NCBI GenBank assembly: GCA_945910005.1
Contig: OX246741.1
Location: forward strand, 4,985,201-5,049,200
DNA from: Isoperla grammatica
Lineage: Eukaryota > Arthropoda > Insecta > Plecoptera > Perlodidae
Reading direction: 5' to 3'
Length of the DNA stretch: 64,000 bases
The notes beneath the pieces are model-generated. The model had not been told where the DNA came from. It ran no database searches and saw nothing but the letters and a program-made list of their open reading frames with translations. The position numbers were made by a program, and so were the translations under genes. Each line of letters opens with the position of its first letter. Position 1 is the first letter of the stretch. Positions 1-11,130 of this stretch are shown piece by piece.

Positions 1-373
1 GTCTAAATTATGACATCGGCCGAATCAGATACAGCCACCGCGCGGGGTCGTCAGAGCAGTAGTGAGTGGGTTGGGGGTGTAGGGGGTTGAGGGGCGTTTA
101 GGTATCAAAGAGCGCCGGCATGAATGAGAAAGAGAGAGAACAGGAACACCAAGAAGTTGAAAAGTCGGCAAGACGATAAATTATCTCAAAAGAGTGTGTC
201 GTGTTAAATCAATAATTAATCTTTTACATAACATTCCTTCTTATTTTCACTTTTAACTATTCCATACATTTAAAATCTGTTGAAGACATCTCCAACATCC
301 TCCAGTAACAACACATTACGAATGAATCTCACGGGTTTCTTCTTCTTCTCTATAATCCATGTTTCGTCCACAG

Positions 374-1366
374 TATCCGATATAAATGCGCCAACGAAGC
401 CGATCCCAGCTGGCTACGAACTGTTCCCTGGCCTGGGGTACTACAAGTTCCACGCTGACGCGGCCATTTGGGCACGTGCGCGTCAGGTGTGCGCAGAGGA
501 GGGCGCTCATCTTATCGTCATCAACTCGGAGTACGAGGCCAATGTAGTTAAGCAACTCTTTACCAGGTTCCCCAAGGAGAAGATAATGAACTACGACAAC
601 AAGCTTTACGAGTGGAGCTGGATGGGCGTCTACGAACAAGGGGCTAATGGAAAATATTTCACCATCTTGGGTAACTATGATGATTGAAAATGGGTTAATA
701 TCGCTTTACTGCAATTGACTGAACTTCTTTTAAAAAGCACGCAATTTAAAAAAAGTGAATCTGTGATGAAATCAGTCGATACATTTGATGGTTTCATCAC
801 AACTCACCTTTTAATATTGGCCTAGGCCTATCACTGCATGACAAGAGGTGTAAGTTGTAAGTTATAGGGTCTGTCCGATGAACTTATGCTAACCTTGTTG
901 CCTTTCTTTTGACACTATGAAGGAAAAATTTTTGAATTCTATTTTTTTTTAAAGATAATTTCGAAACTGTCTTTTTTAACAAAAAAAAAACAAACAATCA
1001 TTTCACCATACCTTTTCGGAAAATAGCTAAACACTTACAGATCTAAATAAATTCTAGCTCCGCATCATTCTAAAACTTGGCCGCCTCTTACGCCAGGCAC
1101 AGTCACCCCTGTGCTGTGCCTGGCACAGAAGTGGATGTTTACTTGTTGTATTAAGCAAGTAAATGAAAATTGCATATTGCAACAAGGTTAATGTGTGTCA
1201 TATCTTGTTTGCAGGACAGGAGTTGAAGGATACGGGCTATTCTCGATGGTTCCCTGGCCAGCCTGCGGAAATGGGAACCGATGAGTGTATGTTGGTTTAC
1301 TCACTAAGTGCTGGCTTAAATGACTATCCGTGCATACATATGGCTCCTTTCATCTGCGAGGTTTAG
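374..1366 (+). CDS. LPS-binding-protein-like C-type lectin, unit A (3' part: exons 3 and 4)
   Basis: This is the end of a secreted C-type lectin of the insect hemolymph LPS-binding family. Exon 3 is 374-670 (acceptor cag before it, donor gtaact after it) and exon 4 is 1215-1366 with stop TAG. Exons 1 and 2 lie upstream of the window. Exon 3 carries PAGYELFPGLGYYKFH, the CTLD cysteine helix QVCAEEGAHL and a WSWMGVYE core strand. Its siblings have WCWVGIYE, so this copy lacks one unpaired cysteine. Exon 4 has GYSRWFPGQPAEMGTDEC, the ND-type ligand loop and the last cysteine FICEV. Both introns are in phase. A polyadenylation signal AATAAA lies at 1392-1397. Sugar or LPS binding is inferred from the family. 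The QPA motif departs from QPD or EPN, so calcium-dependent sugar binding is uncertain. Confidence 0.82.
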
Positions 1367-1846
1367 AGTGCAAACTGTTTCACCAGCTGAAAATAAACTT
1401 ATTATTTAAATAATGTTCAATGTTATATTTTAATGTAAGTGGTTAAGGAATTAAACACAATCGGAATGCAAAATATGTAACATTAAATAATTTAGTAGAT
1501 ATCATGTAATGTATTTTCATAAAAATGACAATTTGTTTGAATCTTTTAAATCATACATAAATTTGATTTGACGTTCCATTATATGTATAGAATTGTTATC
1601 GGCATTCGTCCATTAAGATTTATGTATTAAAAGAGGAGACTCATGACAAATATTACTTTTAGTTTAATACAAATTGTCTCCTTCATGTTTAAACACATCA
1701 CATACACCAATTTCCAAAAAAAACTCTATTTTGTCCATTATCTTATTTTTAAATCTTGTCTCGTTTGTTGTCAATTATTTAGAAAACTAAAATAATATCC
1801 ATTTTTATGTATTGGAGTACCCGTATGGAATATGTTTTGTTGACAG

Positions 1847-1997
1847 GACAAACGTTGGACCAGACTGGGTTCTCCCGGTGGCACCGGGCCAGCCGGATGG
1901 TGGAGGAACCGATGATTGTGTCCTGGCTTACGCCCTGGGTGCTGGGTACAACGACATACCGTGCTCACACAGATCCGCGTACATATGGGAGCGTTAG
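1847..1997 (+). pseudogene. Broken alternative last exon 4' of unit A
   Basis: This matches the second-choice terminal exon (4') seen intact in H and, with small changes, in B, C and I. The acceptor (tgacag) is kept. One C is missing in the stretch that encodes HPGQP elsewhere, so the frame shifts just before the QPD motif. The final conserved cysteine codon has also become TGG (YIWER in place of YICER). Two independent lesions indicate decay rather than one sequencing error. Unit A therefore probably makes only the exon 4 isoform. Confidence 0.7.
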
Positions 1998-3175
1998 ATA
2001 CATTCTCGTGACGTCACAACTACCATATTAGGGGTATTTTAGTCGAGTGTGCTTATAAAGGCCGATTTACACACTTTTCTAAGGATAATGGCTGGAAGTG
2101 GAACATACGAAAATGCGTGTAGCCTAGGCGTTAACACGCCATGACATAGCTAACGACTAGCGCTATGGCTAAGAAAAGTTAACTTACTTTTACTTCCAGC
2201 CATATTCTTATCCAGAATCAGGTCTATCCAATCAGAAGCTACGATGTCTTTTTGCAGAAACCAATCCTATAAAAACTACTGATGTCATATAAGCGTTATT
2301 ATTAACTAATTAAATTATATTATTAATTATTATTATTAATAAGATAGGCCTTCCCGTTGGCCTATCCTTTTCTTGCAGATCATAAAGATTCGTTATTCTA
2401 GTTCCTGCGTGTGAGCCGGAACGTCTAAGATCGTTAGCTTATGTGTGTGAACTCCGCTCAACACTTAAGGAACGTCACGAACTTGAATTTTTTTTATGTT
2501 GCTAATAAGGAATAATATCAAACCAAAAATAGTGTAGAGTTGAATTACAATAAAATGCCATACCAATGAACAACATAAGACATGTCACAAATCACACACA
2601 TTTAAATGCGTAATTTTTTTAAGTAAACGTGAAATGTATCCAATATATCAATGAAACACACAACTTACAATTGTCATGAATACAAATGTTCCTAACACAA
2701 AGCATTAGTTTATTTTATTCCAATGTTATAATCTCTCAAAATCGAAAATATATTACGGTTTCACACTTGTACGCTTTTGTGACCCGAGTAATTATTGATT
2801 TTGGTTCTTGGCTTTCACGTTGCCCTTCGGTTTGATATTCTTCTTTGATGGGGATCAAAGAGACCCTATAAATTGTCCCCAGTTGATGTATGTATGTATG
2901 TATGTATGCATGTATCCGTGTACATTTTGGGCTTGACAAGACAGAAGTATTTACTTGAGGTAGAAGATGTTATATTAGGGAGATTGTTCTTGAAAACATG
3001 TATGACCTAAAGGAAGAGGATTGGTGTTGTTTATGAACCTGTGAACGATTTCTCCTACATTAATTTAAATCACGCCCAATTTCCCCTACATGTTACTCAT
3101 ATCCCCTGACTTCCCCTCAAGTTTCTACTTATACAACGTCGGAGTGTCTTAGCGCACAATAACCCGAGTACTACT
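1998..3175. other. Intergenic A-B: 3' flank, inserted inverted-repeat DNA and the start of the duplicated block
   Basis: No gene is seen here. At about 2030-2440 there is roughly 390 bp absent from the matching positions after units B, C, H and I. It contains arms ggataatggctggaagt and acttccagccatattc in inverted order, and a small perfect hairpin (gataggcc, loop, ggcctatc) near 2343-2366, so it is probably a MITE-like insertion. From about 2494 the sequence matches the other intergenic spacers. A TGTA/TATG microsatellite lies at about 2884-2916. The conserved promoter block of unit B follows at 3045-3175. Confidence 0.5.
3045..3175 (+). promoter_or_regulatory. Conserved upstream block of type I lectin genes (unit B copy)
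   Basis: About 130 bp directly before the ATG is nearly identical in B, C (7410-7542), D (11745-11883), H (27272-27403), I (32215-32347) and J (36700-36837), while flanking DNA differs more. It contains cacgcccaatttcccct, then two further TCCCCT motifs, a TATA-like cttataca and the common leader cgcacaataacccgagtact. The conservation suggests a core promoter with a repeated CCCCT-type element. The binding factor is unknown and no NF-kB or GATA assignment is claimed. Confidence 0.5.
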
Positions 3176-6098
3176 ATGGGTAGTATCGTATTGTTGGTAG
3201 CGCTGACGGCTTTAACATATGTTCAGTCAGAGACGGCACCAGAACAACATTGCGCAGCGCAAACAAACCCATCAATCAAAGTTACTTTTGAAAGTCGTCG
3301 CAATGGAACTGGGTACTGGATTTCACAGGTAATATTTATGATAGTATTAACTTTACAAAGGAACACAGTTTATTGGATTTTTTTAAATAAAATACCCACA
3401 ACTGCAAAAAAATGAAAAAAATAATTCCTGTTTCCAAGGCAGAAAAGGTAGTGTTCGAATCCCGATTCGGGCATGGGATTTTTAGCATTGGAACTTGACT
3501 CTATCAATGGGTAAATTTAATGACATCATAGCAACGAAGGACATAATAAATAGTATATATGACCCACACTGAATACAAGTGCTTGTTTCTGAGTGGCTCG
3601 ACTATAAAATACAAATATACATTCATTTATTTATTTGTATATATTAATAAAATATTTGTGGTTTTGTTAATACTTGCAATTCTAAGAAAACTATGACATC
3701 GTTGTGCCATTTAGTTTGATGTCGAGAATGATGGCGATACCAACATATCTTCGGTTGGCAAGGAAACAGCACCATTTTCAGTGGGAGTGGAACAGAGCAC
3801 AGTTGTGTGCGACGGAAGAACACCTACATTGCACTCGAAGATTACTCTAACACGTAAGTGTACAGTCTGTCCTAAGCTTTGTTGGACTGTCCTACACTTA
3901 CACTAGTGTCAGTCAGGGTAGTCTGTGTGCGACTGGAGAACACCCACATTGCACTCGAAGATTACTCTAACACGTAAGTGTCTACAGTCTGTCCTAAGCT
4001 TTGTTCGTCTGTCCTACACTTACACTAGTGTCAGTCAGGGTAGTCTGTGTGCGACGGCAGAACACCTTCATTGCACTTGAAGATTACTCTAACACGTTAG
4101 TGTCTACAGTCCGTCCTGAACTGTGTTCTCCTGTCCTACACTTACACTTGTGTCAGTCAGGGTAGTCTGTGTCAGTACTTAATCGTTCATATCTGCCAGA
4201 TTAGAAATTGTTTAGGCGTTTGCCTGTAATTAATGTAAAACTTCACTAGTGTCGCCAAAGCACCAGATTTTTACACTAGCTATTTAGCTCGTTTTAGACC
4301 CACTGTAAGAGAGGCAAACGAAGATTTACATTCATAAGTTGCTCGTATACGTCACATCTTTGCTCTTGGTGGTCACACTCACTTGTGATAAAACTTTGAC
4401 GTTGCCATAGAGAAACAATTGAAGCCTGTTGTGGTAGAACACATCAAGTCTTAGTTCTTTAAAATCCAGCCTGTACTTTAATTAGAAGTGATTCATGTGG
4501 TAATTTTTTATTTTTGTATTACTCGTGTTTACTTATTAAATTCTAAATAAAGCTTATTTATTTAATTTGAATAGTAATTGCCTCCTCAATTGTGTCGCAA
4601 TCATGTCCACTGTTACGTCACGTGGGAACTGATTAGATTGATAATCAACATGGTAAAATGAAAACTTGAAGACAACTGTTGCATATATTGTTAATGATTT
4701 TATTGATTAGTTGGTGTTTACGACCTACTTGACAGATAGGTCATAATTATGACATCGGCCGTATCAGATAAAGCTATCGCGCGGGGTCGTCAGAGCAGTA
4801 GTGAGTGGGTTGGGGGTGTAGGGGGTTGAGGGGCGTTAAGGTATCAAAGAGTGCCGGCATGAATGAGAAAGAGAGAGAATAGGGACACCAAAAAGTTAAA
4901 AAGTCGGCAAGACGATGAATTATCTTAAAAAGGTGATTTGGGTTAAACCGTGATTAATCTTTTACATAACATTCTTGCTTATTTTCTCTTTGAACTATTC
5001 CATCATTTAAAAATCTGTTGAAGAGATCACCAACATCCTCCAGTGACAACACATCACGAATGAATCTCACTGATTTCTTCCTCTTCTCTATAATCCATGT
5101 TTCGTCCACAGTATCCGATATGAATGCGCCAACGAAGCCGATCCCAGCTGGCTACGAACTGTTCCCTGGCCTGGGGTACTACAAGTTCCACGCTGACGCG
5201 GCCATTTGGGCACGTGCGCGTCAGGTGTGCGCAGAGGAGGGCGCTCATCTTATCGTCATCAACTCGGAGTACGAGGCCAATGTAGTAAAGCAACTCTTTA
5301 CAAGGTTCCCCAAGGATAAAATAAAAAACTATTACGGATCTCTGTATGAATGGTGTTGGGTTGGAATTTACGAACAAGGAGCTAATGGACAATATTTCAG
5401 CATCTTGGGTAACTATGATGATTGAAAATGGGTGAATATTGCTTTACTGCAATTGACTGAACTTCTGTTTAAAAAGCACCCAACTTTAAAATAGTGATTC
5501 TGTGATAAAGTCAGATTTTGCATTTCTTGCATTCATAACAACACAGCTTTCAAAATTGGCCTAGGCCTAGCACTGCATGTCAAGAGTAGTAAGTTAAAAG
5601 GGCCTGTCCAATGAACTAATGCTTCCCTTGTAGGCTATTTTTGACACTATGAAATAGAAAATATTTATATTCTATTTTTTATTTTTTATTATATCGAAAC
5701 TGTCTTCTTTTAACAAAAAAAAACAAATAATCCTTTCAAGTAACCTTTTCGGAAAATAGCTAAACACTAACAGATCTTTATAATATCTTGCTCCGCATCA
5801 TTCCAAAACTTGGCCGCCTCTTACGACAGGCACAGTCACCCCTGTGATGGGCCTGGCACGAAGTGGATGTTTACTTGTTGTACCAAGCAGGGAAACGAAA
5901 ATTGCAAATTGCAACAAGGTTAATGTGTTTCATATCTTGTTTACAGGGCAGGAGATGAAAGATACGGGCTATTCTCGATGGTTCCCTGGCCAGCCTTCGG
6001 AAATGGGAACCGATGACTGTATGCTGGTTTACTCACTAAGTGCTGGCTTAAATGACTATCCGTGCATACATAGGGCTCCTTTCATCTGCGAGGTTTAG
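3176..6098 (+). CDS. LPS-binding-protein-like C-type lectin, unit B (exon 4 form)
   Basis: This is a complete four-exon secreted lectin: exon 1 3176-3328, exon 2 3715-3853, exon 3 5112-5408, exon 4 5947-6098, summing to 741 nt (246 aa). Intron phases are 0, 1, 1, and all junctions are GT-AG. Residues 1-18 (MGSIVLLVALTALTYVQS) form a signal peptide. Residues from about 19 to 97 are the N-terminal domain with one cysteine in each of exons 1 and 2 and the sequon RNGT. The CTLD follows with QVCAEEGAHL, WCWVGIYE, GQPSEMGTDDC, NDYPC and FICEV. The ATG follows a conserved leader and matches that of five sister genes. Family knowledge suggests a hemolymph pattern-recognition protein; its ligand is not shown by the sequence. 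Exon 2 ends in a 122-bp repeat array (3805-4168). Confidence 0.88.
3805..4168 (+). repeat. 120-122-bp minisatellite of exon 2 end plus splice donor (unit B, 3 copies)
   Basis: Three tandem copies start near 3805, 3925 and 4047. Each holds the last 40 or so bases of exon 2 (acctacattgcactcgaag and the following ITLT codons), the donor GTAAGTGT and about 70 bases of intron. The first copy is the real exon end. The later copies carry the same potential donors; the third has one changed base (cacgttagtg). Units C, D and J have a single copy, I has three and H has seven. Confidence 0.85.
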
Positions 6099-6588
6099 AG
6101 TGCACAACTGTTTCACCAGCTGACCAATAAACTTATTATTTAAATAATGTTCAATGTTATATTTTAATGTAAGTGGTTAATGAATTAAACATAATCGAAA
6201 TGCAAAATATGTAACATTTAATAATTTAGTAGATATCATGTAATGTATTTTCATAAAAATGACAATTTGTTTGAATCTTTTAAATCATACATAAATTTGT
6301 TTTGACGTTCCATTATATGTATAGAATTGTATTCGGCATTTGTCCATAAAGATTTATGTATTAAAAGAGGAGACTCGTGACAAATATTACTTTTAGTTTA
6401 ATACAAATTGTCTCCTTCATGTTCAAACACATCTCATACACCAACTTCCAAAAAAAACTCTATTTTGTCCATAATCTTATTTTTAAAGATCTAGTCTCGT
6501 TTGTTGTCAATTATTTAGATTTAGAAAACTAAAATAATATCCATTTTTATGTATTGGAGTACCCGTATTGAATATGTTTTGTTGACAG

Positions 6589-6740
6589 GACAAACTTTGG
6601 ACCAGACTGGGTTCTCCCGGTGTTACCCGGGCCAGCCGGATGGTGGAGGAACCGATGATTGTGTCCTGGCTTACGCCCTGGGTGCTGGGTACAACGACCT
6701 ACCGTGCTCACACAGATCCGCGTACATATGCGAGCGTTAG
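6589..6740 (+). CDS. Alternative last exon 4' of unit B (QPD-type CTLD half)
   Basis: This second terminal exon encodes the same half of the CTLD as exon 4, with the same entry phase (exon 3 ends in G, this begins GA). It reads GQTLDQTGFSRCYPGQPDG, then GTDDC, YNDLPC and YICER with stop TAG. The acceptor is gttgacag. The QPD motif is the galactose-type calcium site of C-type lectins. The conserved Trp before HPGQP is Cys here (RCYPGQP), unlike other copies, which may harm folding. Joining exon 3 to this exon would give a 246-residue isoform. Whether it is spliced is inferred. Confidence 0.68.
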
Positions 6741-7542
6741 ATACATTCTCGTGACGTCACAACTTCCATATTAGGGGCCGAAATATATGTTGACATTAGA
6801 GACAAGTGTGCTTAACACTTAAAGCACGTTTACCTCCGGCTTAAGTTAACAACCTAGTATTTATTTATGTTGCTTGTATGTAATAATATCAAACCAAAGT
6901 TCGTGAACTGTTGAGTTTCATCCAAACGCCATCAGATACATTGTAACAATGAACAACAAAACACATGCCACAAACACTCTCACATTTTAACGCGTAATTG
7001 TTTTAGTAAACGTTACCTGTATCTTACATATCAACGGAGAATAAAACTTACAATTGTAAAAAATTTGAAATTTATTTACACGAAGCATTTGTTTATTTTA
7101 TTCCTTTCAAAATCTCTCCAATCGAAAATATATTACGGTTTTACACTTGTACGTTTTCGTGACCCGAGTAATTATTGGTTTTGCTTCTTGACTTTCAGGT
7201 TGCGCTTAGGTTTTATATTCTAGTTTGATAGGGCGCGAAGAACCTTTATACTTTGGCACCAGTTTATATATATATATATGCTTCTCTGACAATTTTTGGG
7301 CGTGGCAAGACAGATGTATTTACACGAGGTAGAACATATTATGATAGAGGGATTGACTTAAAAACGTACGATTTCAAGGAAGTGGATTGGTGTAGTTTAT
7401 TAAACTGATGAACGATTTCTCCTACATTTATTTAAATCACGCCCAATTTCCCCTACATGTTACTCATAACCCCTGACTTCCCCTCAAGTTTCTACTTATA
7501 CAAAGTCGGAGTGTCTTAGCGCACAATAACCCGAGTACTACT
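6741..7542. other. Intergenic spacer B-C with promoter of unit C
   Basis: There is no gene here. The 3' flank of exon 4' (gttgacattagagac) is followed by AT-rich spacer, a short TA run at about 7264-7280 and the conserved type I upstream block at 7410-7542. Confidence 0.5.
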
Positions 7543-10466
7543 ATGGGTAGCATCGTATTGTTGGTAGCGCTGACGGCTTTAACATATGTTCAGTCCGAAA
7601 CGGCAACAGAACAACATTGCGCAGCGCAAACCAACCCATCAATCAAGGTTACTTTTGAAAGTCGTCGCAATGAAACTGGGTACTGGATTTCACAGGTAAT
7701 ATTTACGATTATATTAACTTTTCAGAGGAACACCGTTTATTGGGTTTATTTAAATAAAATACCCACAACTGCGAAAAAATGAAAATTATAATTCCTGTTT
7801 CCAAGGCAGATAGTGTAGTGTTCGAATCCCAATTCGGGCACGGGATTTTTATCACTAGAACTTGACTTTATCGATGGGTGACTATAAAACCATCAAAGCA
7901 ACGAAGGACGTGATCAATTGTATAAAGTACCCTCACTCAATATCAGTGCTTTTAACTGAGTGGGTAGACTATAAAATACAAATATATATTTATTTATTTA
8001 TTTGTATTTATTAGATAAAATTAATGGGATTTTGTTGATATTTATAATCTGTTCCAGTCTTACAATGTCCCAATATCTACTAATTCGTAGAAAAGCTTGT
8101 GTCAATGGATAAAGACCAATCAAAACCTTTGAAATCCTTCAAAAAGCTTAATTGCTACAGTTAACTTCCTTATTAGAGATTGTCAGACCGGCCCTTAACA
8201 ATAACATTTCTGTGCATTAAGTTTGATGTCGAGAATGATGGCGATACCAACATATCTTCGGTTGGCAAGGAAACAGCACCATTTTCAGTGGGAGTTGAAC
8301 AGAGCACAGTTGTGTGCGACGGCAGGACACCTACATTGCACTCAAAGATTACTCTAACACGTAAGTGTCTACAGTCTGTCCTAAGCTTTGATCGCCTGTC
8401 CTACACTTACACTAGTGTCAGTAAGGGTAGTCTGTGTCAGTCCTTTATCGTTCTTTTCTGCCAGGTTAGCAATTGTCATGGCGTCTGCCTGTAATCAATG
8501 CATGACTTCACTAGTGTAGCAAGTGCAGCAAATTTTTACACTAGATATTGAGCTCGTTTAAGACCCTCTGTAAGAAAGGCAAACGAAGATTTATATTCAC
8601 AAGTTGCACAAATACGTCACATCTTTGCGCTTGCCGGTCACACTAACTTGTGATCAAACTTTGACGTTGCCATAGAGAAACAATTCAAGCTTGTTGTGGT
8701 AGAACACATCAAGTCTTAGTTCTTTATAATCCAGCCTGTTCTTTAATTAGAAGTGATTCATGTGGTAATTTTTTATTTTTGTATTACTCGTGTTTACTTA
8801 TTAAATTCTAAATTAAGCTAATTTATTTAATTTGAATAGTAATTGCCTCCCCAATTGTGTCGCAATCATGGCCGCTGTGACGTCACGTGGGAACCGAATA
8901 GATCGATAATCAACATAGTAAAATGAAAACTTGAAGACATCTGTTGCACATATTGTTTATTAATTGATTGATTAGTTGGTGTTTACGACCTACTTGACAG
9001 ATAGGTCATAATTATGACATCGGCCGAATCAGATACAGCTATCGCCGGGGTCGGCAGAGCAGTTTTGTGAGTGGGTTCGGGGTGTAGGTCGTTGGGGGGC
9101 GTTTAGGTATCAAAGAGCGCAGGCATGAATGAGAAAGAGAGAGAACAGAGACACCAAAAAGTTGCAAAAGTTGGCAAGGCGATGAATTATCTCAAAAAAG
9201 TGTTTTTTGTTTAACCGTGATTAATCTTTTACATAACATTCTTGCTTATTTTCTCTTTGAACTATTCCATCATTTAAAAATCTGTTGAAGAGATCTCGAA
9301 CATCCTCCAGTAACAACACATCACGAATGCATCTCACTGGTTTCTTCTTCTTCTCTATAGTCCATGTTTCGTCCACAGTATCCGATATGAATGCGCCAAC
9401 AAAGCCAATCCCAGCTGGCTACGAACTGTTCCCTGGCCTGGGGTACTACAAGTTCCACGCTGACGCGGCCATTTGGGCACGTGCGCGTCAGGTGTGCGCA
9501 GAGGAGGGCGCTCATCTTATCGTCATCAACTCGGAGTACGAGGCCAATGTAGTTAAGCAACCCTTCACCAGGTTCCCAAAGGATAAAATAAAAAACTTTG
9601 ATTCCTCGCTGTTTGAATGGTGTTGGGTTGGAATTTACGAACAAGGAGCTAATGGACAATATTTCAGCATCTTGGGTAACTATGATGATTGAAAATGGAT
9701 AAATATCGCTTGACTGCAATAGACTAAACTTCTGTAAAAAGCACCCAATTTAAAATCTGACGAAGAGATCCCCAACATCCTCCAGTAACAACACATCACG
9801 AATGCATCTCACTGGTTTCTTCTACTTCTCTATGGTCCTTGTTTCGTCCACAGTATCCGATATGAATAGTAATTCTGTGATAAAGTCAGTCGATACATTT
9901 GATGCATTTATCACAACTCAGCTTTCAATATTGGCCTGGGCCTAGCACTGCATGACAAGAGTAGTCAGTTATGACCAATGAACTAATGCTTCCTCTGGTG
10001 CTTTTTTTTGACACTATGAAAAAGAAAATATTTATATTCTATTTTTTTGTTGATGATATCGAAATAGTCTTCTTTACAAAAACAAACAAAAAAACATTCA
10101 TTTCACAATACTTTTTCGGAAAATAGCTAAACACTAACAGATCTCAATAATATCTTGCTCTGCATCATTCCAAAACTTGGCCGCCTCTTACGCCAGGCAC
10201 AGTCACCCCTGTGATGGGCCTGGCACAGAAGTGGATGTTTACTTGTTGTACCAAGCAAGTAAGCGAAAATTGCAAATTGCAACAAGGTTAATGTGTGTCA
10301 TATCTTGTTTACAGGACAGGAGTTGAAAGATACGGGCTATTCTCGATGGTTCCCTGGCCAGCCTACGGACATGGGAACCGATGACTGTATGCTGGTTTAC
10401 GCACAGGGTGCTGGTTTCGATGACCATCCGTGCCCATATAGGGCTCCTTTTATCTGCGAGGTCTAG
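7543..10466 (+). CDS. LPS-binding-protein-like C-type lectin, unit C (exon 4 form)
   Basis: The exons are 7543-7695, 8222-8360, 9379-9675 and 10315-10466 (741 nt, 246 aa), with the same phases as unit B. The signal peptide is MGSIVLLVALTALTYVQS. The sequon is RNET. The exon 2 acceptor is AAG where the siblings have TAG. Exon 3 has the variable patch NFDSSLFEW before the WCWVGIYE strand, and KQPFTRF where the others have KQLFTRF. Exon 4 reads GQPTDMGTDDC, then FDDHPC, so the usual ND pair of the ligand loop is DD. Intron 3 contains a partial duplicate of the exon 3 acceptor region at 9751-9878. Exon 4' follows at 10946. Its role as a secreted immune lectin is inferred from the family. Confidence 0.87.
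9751..9878 (+). repeat. Partial duplicate of the exon 3 acceptor region inside intron 3 of unit C
   Basis: These bases repeat 9267-9393: the end of intron 2, the polypyrimidine tract, the acceptor (gtttcgtccacag) and the first 15 or so bases of exon 3 (tatccgatatgaa). The copy then runs into intron sequence, so it is a decoy acceptor with no exon behind it. Its start (ctgacgaagagatccccaac) is closer to the unit H version than to the adjacent unit C original. This suggests origin by unequal exchange or gene conversion between array members. Confidence 0.75.
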
Positions 10467-10945
10467 AGTGCACAATTGTTTCACCAGCTGACGGATACAC
10501 TTATTATTTAAATAATGGTCAATGTTTTATTTTAATGTAAGTGGTGACTGGATAAAACATAATTGAAATACAAAATATATAAATCTATATAAATTAGCAA
10601 GTAATGTATTTTCATAAAAATGACCATTTGTTTTAATCTTTTAAATTATAAAACAATTTGTTTTGACGATTGTATGTATAGAATTGTATTAGGCATTCGT
10701 CAATAAAGAACTATGTATTAAAAGAGGAGACTCATGACAAATATTTATTTTAGTTTTATACAAATTGTCTCCTTCATGTTCAAACACAACACATCTCGCA
10801 CACCAACTACTACCAAAAACCTGTATTTTGTCCATTATCTTATATTTAGATATCAAGTTTTGTTTGTTGTCAATTATTTAGAAAACTAAAATAATTTCCA
10901 TTTTTATGTATTGGAGTACCCGTATTGACTATGTTTTGTTGACAG

Positions 10946-11130
10946 GACAAACGTTGGACCAGACTGGGTTCTCCCGGTGGCACCCGGGCCAGCCGGATGG
11001 TGGAGGAACCGATGATTGTGTCCTGGCTTACGCCCTGGGTGCTGGGTACAACGATGTACCGTGCTCACACAAATCCGCGTACATATGCGAGCGTAGATAC
11101 ATTCACTTGACGTCACACCTACCTTTTTAG
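10946..11130 (+). CDS. Alternative last exon 4' of unit C with C-terminal extension
   Basis: This terminal exon reads GQTLDQTGFSRWHPGQPDGG, then TDDC, YNDVPC and YICER, so it keeps the QPD and ND ligand motifs and all three cysteines. One T of the usual CGT TAG is missing, so translation runs eleven residues further (RYIHLTSHLPF) to a TAG at 11128-11130. Unit I has the same extended end, so the change predates the block duplication. Use of this exon instead of 10315-10466 is inferred from its intact acceptor and frame. Confidence 0.68.

Noticed and set aside
316..639. Long antisense open frames opposite exon 3 in every unit
   Set aside because: They are mirror frames of the conserved GC-richer exon, with no start context, splice or family support.
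280..687. Open frame of 135 codons starting before exon 3 of unit A and ending after its donor (also 5018-5425 and 9285-9692)
   Set aside because: The CTLD part is exon 3. The ends are intron read through the acceptor and donor, as shown by matching splice sites and phases in all units.
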